Shown here: in pieces, positions 53,840 to 61,383 of the stretch
Layout: each line of letters opens with the position of its first letter
How positions within the stretch are numbered: position 1 is the first letter of the stretch
Assembly: GCF_000316685.1 (NCBI RefSeq)
Contig: NC_019680.1
Coordinates: forward strand, 931,501-995,500
Source: Synechococcus sp. PCC 6312
GTDB lineage: Bacteria; Cyanobacteriota; Cyanobacteriia; Thermosynechococcales; Thermosynechococcaceae
Direction of reading: 5' to 3'
DNA: 64,000 nt
Made by a program: the position numbers and the translations under genes
Notes under the pieces: generated by a model
What the model was told of the DNA's origin: nothing
Seen by the model: the letters and a program-made list of their open reading frames with translations, nothing else
Databases searched by the model: none

Positions 53840-54418
53840 ATGTTCCAAGTTCACACCGAAGCGACTGCACCAGAGATTTCCAAGCCACTTCTGGAACAAG
53901 CCAAGAAAAATCTTGGTATGATTCCCAACCTAGAAAGGGTTATGGCTGAGTCACCTGCCTTGCTTGAAGGCTATGTTCACCTTTGGGAGCTATTTGACAC
54001 TACGTCATTATCACCGATCGAACGCCAGGTTGTTTATCAAACTGCAAACTTTGAGAACCAATGTGAGTACTGCGTTCCCTGGCACACGAAACTGGCACAA
54101 ATTGCAGGTATGGCTCCAAACGAGATCCAGGCATTAAGACAGGGAGAAAAATTGGAAGACCCAAGGCTTGAAGTATTGCGGCAGTTTACTAAGTCCTTAA
54201 TCTTAAATCGAGGAAAGATAGTTGAAGCCGAGCTAAAGGCCTTTTTTGCAGCAGGTTATTCTAATCAACACGCACTTGAGGTTATTTTAGGAATTGCAGT
54301 CAAGACCATGAGCAACTATACAAATTCCATTGCCGGTACGCCTCTAGATAAAGCAGTTGAGAAGCTAAGGTGGAAAAAGCCAATTATCTCAATCCAGACA
54401 AATACGGATACAGTTTAG
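53840..54418 (+). CDS. Carboxymuconolactone decarboxylase/AhpD-like protein
   Basis: 192 residues. The AhpD-type redox motif is in ENQCEYCVPWHTKL (CxxC with a downstream His and a preceding Glu), inside a helical CMD fold with SPIERQVVYQTANFEN and ALEVILGIAVKTMSNYTNSI. Such proteins reduce peroxides or act on related electrophiles. It is divergent from hxlR with a shared operator, typical of oxidative or electrophile-stress pairs. Lower GC than the core genes around the island. Confidence 0.88.
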   Translation: MFQVHTEATAPEISKPLLEQAKKNLGMIPNLERVMAESPALLEGYVHLWELFDTTSLSPIERQVVYQTANFENQCEYCVPWHTKLAQIAGMAPNEIQALRQGEKLEDPRLEVLRQFTKSLILNRGKIVEAELKAFFAAGYSNQHALEVILGIAVKTMSNYTNSIAGTPLDKAVEKLRWKKPIISIQTNTDTV

Positions 54419-54561
54419 GCGATCAAAAAAACCGTGTTACAGAAGATGGAATTAAAATTTTGATGATGATGTAAATATTACTTACTCCGACTTAACCCCA
54501 CTGATAAAAGCAAAGATATAGCTCAATGCTGAATCAATCAAGTACAGAGGCGAACTATGTC

Positions 54562-54655
54562 ACCAGGCCTGGCCTTTACGATGTTAGAAGAAGCTCTGCG
54601 CCGTAGTCGAGAAACAGATCAATGCCAAGTCGGGGCCTGGTAATTACAGCGGTTT
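54562..54655 (+). repeat. Fragment of a Uma2 3' end (copy 2)
   Basis: Over 94 bases this matches the 3' end of the intact Uma2 gene (52699-52792) closely, including CCAGGCCTGGCC, LEEALRRSRETDQ and GAW. It then diverges into TACAGCGGTTT, which it shares with the fragment at 53323-53361. The GGT TAA change replaces the codons after GAW, so the frame is not functional. It lies between the CMD gene and the recG remnant. Confidence 0.75.
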
Positions 54656-54707
54656 CAGATGTCAACCCAATCATAATCGGTCATCCGCCCCAATCCACTC
54701 ATCCCAT

Positions 54708-54780
54708 GGCCTGGCCGCTGTTGTTGGCAGAACTTGATACCCGACACCGACAACTTTTGGGCGGCACAATTTTGACTTAA
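54708..54780 (+). repeat. Second copy of the recG 3' end
   Basis: 73 bases that repeat the end of recG (50971-51043) with 66 identical positions. All seven differences are silent: CTC/CTT, CGG/CGA, TTA/CTT (two changes), TTA/TTG (twice) and TGA/TAA. Both copies encode AWPLLLAELDTRHRQLLGG and onward to the stop. Similarity begins at GGCCTGG and continues weakly past the stop. Confidence 0.9.
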
Positions 54781-54876
54781 TTGTAGCAAAGGCTTAAGTT
54801 TGGAAGCGATAGGGAGGTTAGGATTGAAACAGGGGCAATCATTATAGTAAGTAGAAGATTTGCAGGCGAACTAATT

Positions 54877-55347
54877 ATGGTGATGACACAAAATTTTCGT
54901 TGGGACTTATCAGTTAATAATCGTAACGGTCAACGGGTTCTTGTTGTTGAAGTCAAACGCAAAATTAATGTATCCCCAGAGTGGGCAGCAAAGCTACGTC
55001 GAAATATTTTGTCACATGGAACTTTTCCAAATGCTCAGTATTTTTTGATGGTTTTTCCAGATAAATTCTACCTATGGTCTAATGCTGAGGCTGATTTAGA
55101 GCCGAGAGAGCCTACCTACACGATTGATGCATCCCCAATTTTTCAACCCTACTTTGACCGGGCAGGAGTAACGGCTGATCAAATTAGTGAAGCTAGTTTA
55201 GAGCTTATCATTGCATCTTGGCTTGGAGAGATCATCTATTCCGATCAGCTACCTGAGAAAATTGATACTACTCAACACTGGTTAATTGAGTCAGGGCTTT
55301 ATGCTGTATCAGTGGGAGGGAGGCTTGAACGTGAGGCGGTGGCGTGA
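54877..55347 (+). CDS. PDDEXK-like accessory protein adjoining a PIN remnant
   Basis: 156 residues. Begins FRWDLSVNNRNGQRVLVVEVKRKINVSPEWAAKLRRNIL, where VEVKRK is reminiscent of PD-(D/E)XK nucleases, followed by FLMVFPDKFYLWSNAE and a helical end. The family is known from cyanobacteria in front of PIN-domain genes. Here the stop overlaps the GTG start of a PIN-domain remnant by four bases, so the original pair was coupled. Function unproven; a toxin-antitoxin role is conceivable. Confidence 0.6.
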   Translation: MVMTQNFRWDLSVNNRNGQRVLVVEVKRKINVSPEWAAKLRRNILSHGTFPNAQYFLMVFPDKFYLWSNAEADLEPREPTYTIDASPIFQPYFDRAGVTADQISEASLELIIASWLGEIIYSDQLPEKIDTTQHWLIESGLYAVSVGGRLEREAVA

Positions 55348-55507
55348 ATATTTATGTTGAGACAAAGAAGCAACTCAATTATTGGGAGCTTTTCATCGAG
55401 ATCCTGCTGATCCAATCATTGTTACAACAGCCAGGGTTCACAACTGCCCAATTGTAACAGTGGACAGGAAAATTCGAGAGTATCCACATATTGAGATAAG
55501 GCTATAA
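55344..55507 (+). pseudogene. PIN-domain (VapC-like) remnant
   Basis: It opens VNIYVETK, the start of PIN-domain proteins, but then loses the middle of the gene. A shifted frame gives LLGAFHRDPADPIIVTTARVHNCPIVTVDRKI, the PIN C-terminus with its Asp-Pro-Ala-Asp and VTVDRKI motifs, ending TAA at 55505-55507. An internal deletion of most of the domain explains this. The toxin is not functional. Confidence 0.75.
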
Positions 55508-55536
55508 CGCTGCTTAATCAAGCCTAGTCCGACCGA

Positions 55537-55866
55537 GACGCAATCCACCCTGCCATCATCACCATTAAAGAAAAGCTACCGTTTTTATTAGATTTAACCC
55601 CAGAGGAACGCATCTCCTTACCGAAAATGGGAGATAAAAGTCGGGCGTTTGTCAGTAAAGCCTTAGAAGTAGCATTGCAAAATTCAGATTTCTTACCCTG
55701 CTCCTTTGACTTAGGGAAGATGTGACGGGATGTGGAATTATTTCAAGCCTTATATCCTATTTTTATAGCGTTGACCTAATTACAAGAGTTGGTGGACGAT
55801 ACAGTGTTGGCGATGGGGAGTGTGGAAATGCCTACTTCCCCTAGCAACTTACGGCCAAGCCCTTAG
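55537..55866 (+). pseudogene. Decayed gene of a bacterial conserved family
   Basis: One reading frame runs from about 55537: IKEKLPFLLDLTPEERISLPKMGDKSRAFVSKALEVAL..., then TGA, then RDVELFQALYPIFIALT, TAA, LQELVDDTVLAMGS and TAG at 55864. I recall similar sequences (LTPEER..LPKMGDK..AFV.KALE) from cyanobacterial and Bacteroidetes proteins of about 120 residues. Two nonsense codons and a missing start mark it as dead. Confidence 0.65.
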
Positions 55867-55982
55867 GCTAGCAACAGTTCATTGCCATAAAATAGTTTTC
55901 AATTTGCAAAAATAAAATAATCACTTTTTAGCAAATTTAATCTTTCACTATAAAACCCACTTTCAAGGAAGACTAAGATGAC

Positions 55983-57407
55983 CTAAACCGACAAACGCGG
56001 GGCTTGGCGGGCAATCACAATTAGATAGTCGCTGGCCTGGAGAAGATGCTCTGGCGGTGGATTTATCAGGGTTTGCTTCCCTTTGATACCATTGAGGGTC
56101 TCAACGGCAATCAAGAGGGCATCATAGCGAAATTTCAGATATTCATGGGCTTGCCAAAAAGTCGCTTGCATTAAGTCTTTGGGTACATTCAGACGATAAA
56201 TTTGATTCCCAACTTGTACCGTTAATAGCTCAGAAATCACATTCATGCCCCCCAAGTTGCGAACTGCGCTACTAATTAAATGCCCAGTCATTTCATCGGC
56301 AACGACAATATCTTCGACACCCGCAATTTGTAGTTGAACATTATTGTTGCGGTCAAGCAGTTGGGCACAGGTGTAGATGCCGGGTTTGAGTTTTTCAATC
56401 GTTAAGGCAGCCAGAACGGTGCGGGCATCTCGATCTTGATCACTGCGGGGTAAAGAAGAATCGGCCAGGAGAATGGCCCGAGAGGCGTGATATATCTCTA
56501 CTTTTTCCAGAACATCAATTCTGGTATAATCGCCACTATAGAAAAAAATATGGTTTTGATTGATATGTCGCAACTCCAGTTCTGGAAGTTCAGAGAGTTC
56601 GGCAACAATGACAATCGGACAAAGATACATATCAGGATCGGCCTGGAGTTCTTGGAGCACCAAAGGTAAACTGCGATTCCAGCCACAGATAATAATATGC
56701 TCCCTGAGTTCGTCTAAATCCATGCTTTTCAGTCCCACTCCTGATTGAAAACGTCTGACAATGACCGCAGAAACAATCCCCGTAAAAACTGCAAAGAGAG
56801 TTAAGCCCCCTAAAATTACAATAACTGTCACAAACCGCCCAGCCCTAGTTCGTGCATCCCCCCCAATTGGTTCCGCTGAAATTAGTGAAAAAAAGCTCCA
56901 CCACAACGAGTCCTCGATGGAGGCAAAATCTTGATTCTTGTGGCCTTCTAGCATAAAGATTGCCAGGCCCCCCGCCACAATAATCAGAGCCGTTAACAGG
57001 AGGGCCGTAATCTGCAAACGGTAAGTTGCTGCAGCCCAAGGGGAAAATTGATTCAGATTGCGGTTAATCAGGGTAGCGGCCCGCGGCAAGCGTAAAAGGG
57101 GTAGCAGTTGCCAGAGGCCCAGGCCTGGGGGAATTGGTAAAATTGCGATCAAGTCTAACCAGTAATGGCGGAAAAAGCGTTGTTTCTTGCGGGCGATGAA
57201 GTAGCGCGTCACCAGTTCAGCAATAAATGTCAGGCGAATAACTAGCTCAAGAATCACAAGCGGGGCCATCGGCTGACCTTGTCTGCTGCTGACGACTTGA
57301 TAAACGACCAAGATAGCTGTGATTAAAATTAAAGCCACCAAAGCCAATTCAGTCCGGGGGGCGTGGATGAGTCGGTCTAAGCGAGCCAAGAGTGATTTTG
57401 ATACCAT
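55983..57407 (-). CDS. Ion channel family protein with atypical filter and TrkA-N/RCK domain
   Basis: About 474 residues. The N-terminal half has membrane helices ending in a pore region. LWWSFFSLISAEPIGGDART replaces the canonical TVGYGD filter and is followed by RFVTVIVILGGLTLFAVFTGIVSAVIVRRFQ, the inner helix. A cytoplasmic TrkA-N-like domain follows, with IIICGWNRSLPLVLQEL (Rossmann motif), HIFFYSGDYTRIDVLEK, ASRAILLAD and a second C-terminal regulatory domain. The scaffold is that of K+ channels, but the filter does not predict K+ selectivity. Similar EPIGG proteins occur in other bacteria. ATG 57407 preferred over TTG 57434. Confidence 0.82.
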   Translation of the reverse strand: MVSKSLLARLDRLIHAPRTELALVALILITAILVVYQVVSSRQGQPMAPLVILELVIRLTFIAELVTRYFIARKKQRFFRHYWLDLIAILPIPPGLGLWQLLPLLRLPRAATLINRNLNQFSPWAAATYRLQITALLLTALIIVAGGLAIFMLEGHKNQDFASIEDSLWWSFFSLISAEPIGGDARTRAGRFVTVIVILGGLTLFAVFTGIVSAVIVRRFQSGVGLKSMDLDELREHIIICGWNRSLPLVLQELQADPDMYLCPIVIVAELSELPELELRHINQNHIFFYSGDYTRIDVLEKVEIYHASRAILLADSSLPRSDQDRDARTVLAALTIEKLKPGIYTCAQLLDRNNNVQLQIAGVEDIVVADEMTGHLISSAVRNLGGMNVISELLTVQVGNQIYRLNVPKDLMQATFWQAHEYLKFRYDALLIAVETLNGIKGKQTLINPPPEHLLQASDYLIVIARQAPRLSV

Positions 57408-57658
57408 TGACACCTGAACATTTCCCCTAAGCAATCACTTTCTTCAGGCTAATATGGTTCGGAATTGTTCTGTTTTCTAAGTTCGGGATTCAGAATCAGC
57501 TTTCTGTGGGGCAGAGAAATATCCGAAGAACCCAGGCCTGGAGAGAATTATCAAAAACTATTTATTGAAAAATATTTCGGGATGTGAAGCCCTGCCCCAA
57601 TTCATTGCCAGGCTCCAGTGCCCCTTGAGATACTAAGAAGTCGTGCCAGGACTATCCT

Positions 57659-59893
57659 GTGAGTCACCCGCTCTACGTTGCCTTTATTTGGCATCAACAC
57701 CAACCCCTCTACAAAAGCCGGATTAGTGGGCGTTACCTCTTGCCTTGGGTCAGACTCCATGGAACTAAAGATTACCTGGATCTGATTCTGATTCTCTCCC
57801 GTTATCCGAAGTTGCATCAAACGGTTAATTTGGTGCCGTCTCTGATTCTGCAAATTCAGGATTATGTGGCTGGAACGGCTTTAGACCCCTACTTGACTGC
57901 TGCCCTTACCCCAGAGGAAAATCTGAGCGAACAGCAGCGCTGGTTTATCATTGAGCATTTTTTTGATGCCCACCAGCGGACAATGATTACCCCCCATCCC
58001 CGCTATGATGAACTCTATCAACAACGACAAACCCATGGCCCGGCCTGGTGTTGGGAGCATTGGACTCCTCAGGATTACAGTGACTTATTAGCTTGGCATA
58101 ACCTGGCCTGGATTGATCCGCTCTTTTGGGATGAACCAGAAATTGTCCAGTGGTTTGATCAAGGCCGGAACTTTAGTTTGAGTGATCGTCAACGGATGAT
58201 TGCAAAACAACGGCAAATCTTGAGCGAGATCATCCCGCAACATAAAAAGATGCAATTGGCGGGGCAGATTGAAATTACGACAACTCCCTACACCCATCCA
58301 ATTTTGCCCCTTTTAGCGGATACCCATGCCGGTCGCGTTGCAGTGCCCCAAATGGCCTTACCCCAGGCCCGGTTTCAATATCCCGAAGATGTCCGGCGGC
58401 ATTTAAGTCGGGCCGTCCATTTCTATGAACAAACCTTTGACTGTAAACCTCGTGGCCTCTGGCCCTCTGAGCAATCCGTCAGTCCGGCGATTTTACCCAC
58501 GGTGGCTGAACATGGCTTTAATTGGCTGTGCTCCGATGAAGCGGTCTTGGGTTGGACAAAACATCACTTTTTCCATCGGGATGAAGCCGGAAATGTGATT
58601 GCCCCGGAGGTTCTCTATCAGCCCTATCGCCTCGAAACCGAGTCCGGTGACTTAGCCATTGTCTTTCGAGATCATCGCCTCTCGGATTTGATTGGCTTCA
58701 CCTATAGTTCGATGGAGCCGGATGTGGCTGCCCAGGATTTAATTAAGCATCTAGATGCAATTGCAGCTCGCCTTCAGAATCATCAAGACGCGCCAAACAC
58801 CGCCCTAGCGCAACCCTGGCTGGTGACCATTGCCTTAGACGGGGAAAACTGTTGGGAGTTTTATCGGGAAGATGGCTTACCCTTTTTAGAGGCCCTTTAT
58901 TCCCGGCTCAATGCCCGCCAAGACATTAAATTAGTCACCGTCAGTGAATACCTGAACCAATTTCCCCCCCGTGAAACCATTCCTGTCCAGGCCCTCCACA
59001 GTGGTTCTTGGATTGATGGCAACTTTACCACCTGGATTGGGGAGCCAATTAAAAACAAGGCCTGGAATCTCCTCAAAGCCGCCCGTGACACCTTGGCCCA
59101 GCACCCAGAAGCCACTGAAAAAACTAACCCTGGGGCCTGGGAAGCCCTCTATGCCGCCGAAGGTTCCGACTGGTTTTGGTGGTTTGGGGAAGGCCATTCC
59201 TCGAATCAGGATGCCATGTTTGACCAACTGTTTCGGGAGCATTTAGCCGCCCTTTACCAGGCCCTCGGTAAACCCATTCCTGATATTCTCCGACATCCCC
59301 TTGAGCAACATACCCCCACGGCCGATTATCCGCCCCAAGGTTTTATCCATCCCGTGATTGATGGGTATGGCAATGAGCAGGACTGGAACCATGCCGGCCG
59401 AATTAGTGTGGGGGGCGCGCGGGGAACCATGCACCGAAGCAGTCCCGTGCAGCGACTTTGGTATGGGGTGGATCACCTGAATTTTTATCTTCGCTTTGAT
59501 CTCCAGGCCGGGCAAGCCTTGGGAACAGGGGACTGTCAAGAACTCCATTTCCTCTGGTTTTACCCCCATCAAACCATGCACAATAGCCCCATTCCCTTGG
59601 CAGATTTACCGAACCAGGCCCCCCTCAATTATCTTTTCCACCATCATGTCTGCTTGAATTTAGGGATTGGAAAAATTATTTTTCAAGAAGCCATGCCCAA
59701 CTCCCAATGGCAGCCCCAGGCCCATAGCATTACCTATGCCCTAGAAAGCTGCTTAGAGGTAGCTGTCCCCTGGCAAAATCTCCCCAATATCCATCCCGAT
59801 TGGCAGTTACAGTTGGTGGTTCTCCTTGCAAATCAGGGAAGTTATCTCGAATATTTTCCAGAGCATCACCTAATTCCCTTGACCGTACCTTAA
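57659..59893 (+). CDS. Glycoside hydrolase family 57 protein
   Basis: 744 residues starting with GTG. GH57 enzymes act on alpha-glucans. Visible motifs: HQHQPLY (motif 1), the GLWPSEQSVSPAIL segment with the presumed nucleophile Glu, the DGENCWEFYREDG segment with the general-acid Asp, and SDEAVLGW. The C-terminal part (about 580-744) is a beta-sandwich-like extension with YGNEQDWNHAGRI and GGARGTMH, probably carbohydrate binding. It may be an amylopullulanase-like or branching-type member; the exact activity cannot be named. Confidence 0.88.
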   Translation: MSHPLYVAFIWHQHQPLYKSRISGRYLLPWVRLHGTKDYLDLILILSRYPKLHQTVNLVPSLILQIQDYVAGTALDPYLTAALTPEENLSEQQRWFIIEHFFDAHQRTMITPHPRYDELYQQRQTHGPAWCWEHWTPQDYSDLLAWHNLAWIDPLFWDEPEIVQWFDQGRNFSLSDRQRMIAKQRQILSEIIPQHKKMQLAGQIEITTTPYTHPILPLLADTHAGRVAVPQMALPQARFQYPEDVRRHLSRAVHFYEQTFDCKPRGLWPSEQSVSPAILPTVAEHGFNWLCSDEAVLGWTKHHFFHRDEAGNVIAPEVLYQPYRLETESGDLAIVFRDHRLSDLIGFTYSSMEPDVAAQDLIKHLDAIAARLQNHQDAPNTALAQPWLVTIALDGENCWEFYREDGLPFLEALYSRLNARQDIKLVTVSEYLNQFPPRETIPVQALHSGSWIDGNFTTWIGEPIKNKAWNLLKAARDTLAQHPEATEKTNPGAWEALYAAEGSDWFWWFGEGHSSNQDAMFDQLFREHLAALYQALGKPIPDILRHPLEQHTPTADYPPQGFIHPVIDGYGNEQDWNHAGRISVGGARGTMHRSSPVQRLWYGVDHLNFYLRFDLQAGQALGTGDCQELHFLWFYPHQTMHNSPIPLADLPNQAPLNYLFHHHVCLNLGIGKIIFQEAMPNSQWQPQAHSITYALESCLEVAVPWQNLPNIHPDWQLQLVVLLANQGSYLEYFPEHHLIPLTVP

Positions 59894-59903
59894 ACTCAGC
59901 GAT

Positions 59904-60800
59904 TCACACACAGGTGGGAACGGATTGCAGACGTTCAGGGACAGAGGCTAAAACTGGCTCAGTTTGAGGGGCAGCAACTAAGGTAATCAGAGTCACTTCC
60001 GGGGGACAGTTCCATCGCCCTGGCCAATAGGAACCCAGGCCCCGATTCACATAGAGCCAATTTGTCCCGACCTGATGTAAGCCCTCAGCCCATTGCCAAT
60101 ACTGCACCGTCCGCTCACTCCCCTTGGTCATGGCACTAAAGGTGGGTCGCCAAAGTTTTGGGAGTTTTTTTCTTAAGGGTTTTAACCAGGCCACCAGCGG
60201 CCCCAGATTGGGAATCACCACTTGCCCCCCGTGAGTATGCCCAGAGAGTTGTAAATCCACCCGCCAGTTTTGTAAGACCTTGGCACTATCAGGATTATGG
60301 GAAAGGACAAGCCGTGGCAAGTCTGGCGGTAACCCATCTAAGAGCAAACCTGGATTAAATTGAAAACTCCAAAAATCCCGTAACCCCACCACTGCCAGGC
60401 CAGGCCCCAAGGGATAGGCAATTTTATCCCATAGGACTTGGATGCCCACATTTTCGAGGGCCTGGGTGACAATTGCTTGGGATTCAGGGTAATACACATC
60501 ATGGTTGCCCAAACAGGCGTAAACCCCCAAGCGGGCCTGTAACTGGTGCAAATGGTGGCTAAGTTCATGGATCGGCTCTGGATTGTCCGTCACATAGTCC
60601 CCAGTTAGGCAAATTAAATCTGGCTCGGCCTGGTTGATCACGGCAAGGGTGGCTTGGAGAAACTGACTCGATAGGCTTTCCCCATCAAAATGTAAGTCCG
60701 AGAGTTGGGCAATGGTCACTCCTGCCCAGGCCTGGGGCAAATTTTTAACTGGGACTGTCAGACGTTCAACACTCAATCCAGCTTGCCTAATCCCAATCAT
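59904..60800 (-). CDS. Calcineurin-like metallophosphoesterase
   Basis: 298 residues. The metallophosphatase blocks are all present: AQLSDLHFD (D-x-H), LICLTGDYV (G-D), CLGNHDVYYP (GNHD), LSHNPD and LSGHTHGGQ (GHxH). The N-terminus lacks a clear membrane span, so it may be cytoplasmic, although the YkuE/YaeI subgroup often acts on lipid headgroups at the membrane. It is convergent with GH57 with a 10-base gap. Confidence 0.9.
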   Translation of the reverse strand: MIGIRQAGLSVERLTVPVKNLPQAWAGVTIAQLSDLHFDGESLSSQFLQATLAVINQAEPDLICLTGDYVTDNPEPIHELSHHLHQLQARLGVYACLGNHDVYYPESQAIVTQALENVGIQVLWDKIAYPLGPGLAVVGLRDFWSFQFNPGLLLDGLPPDLPRLVLSHNPDSAKVLQNWRVDLQLSGHTHGGQVVIPNLGPLVAWLKPLRKKLPKLWRPTFSAMTKGSERTVQYWQWAEGLHQVGTNWLYVNRGLGSYWPGRWNCPPEVTLITLVAAPQTEPVLASVPERLQSVPTCV

Positions 60801-61001
60801 CCTTACTCCTCCACACCCAAAAAACCTGAGGTTTCAAAACGCTGCCCATTCCCAACAAGAACTGAGAATCAAAACCAAGCAGCCTGCAAATTGACTTGCT
60901 CCCAATATCCCCCCAATCTAGGCCATTCCAGGTTAGGAGCAGCTTAAGGAATACGGGCCAATGTGTTAAGGGTGAACAGCGACACAAGATGATCTGAGGA
61001 T

Positions 61002-61295
61002 TTATGAGGCTCGCCCCGTGGGTTGGGTTAATGACCAGCGATACTCCACGCCCCAGCCGATTTGTTCACATTCATGCTCAAGATTTTTCTGGACAGCGAA
61101 AGCCTTCCGTAACTGAATGATAATCTGCTGAACTTGGGTATAGCTGGGGCTGCCGGGGGGCAAACTGGGGAGAGACTGTTGTTCTAAAAGCTTGAGTAAT
61201 AATTCATAGTGGATGTGGGAAGGCAAGGGAATTGTCGGCGTAGTTGAAGATGGTGGATGCACAGTCTTGAGAACTCCCAACAGCATTAGCCTCAT
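61002..61295 (-). CDS. DUF5340-like small cyanobacterial protein
   Basis: 97 residues; the recognisable part is IPLPSHIHYELLLKLLEQQ...LPPGS, YTQVQQIIIQLRKAFAVQKNLEHECEQIG and YRWSLT. These match a cyanobacteria-only family, DUF5340 as I recall it, of unknown function, probably helical. The first 20-25 residues are not conserved, so a later start (for example a GTG at about 61262) is possible. Confidence 0.65.
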   Translation of the reverse strand: MRLMLLGVLKTVHPPSSTTPTIPLPSHIHYELLLKLLEQQSLPSLPPGSPSYTQVQQIIIQLRKAFAVQKNLEHECEQIGWGVEYRWSLTQPTGRAS

Positions 61296-61383
61296 TATAG
61301 GAACTGGCCCATTTGATGCTCAATTAAAACTTTCCCAACCCTACCCATGTCCATGACGGCTGCTTTGGGCCAAATGAGACCCC

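Noticed and set aside
54419-54561. Possible gene remnant after the CMD gene
   Set aside because: No frame on either strand resembles a protein; AT-rich with multiple stops.
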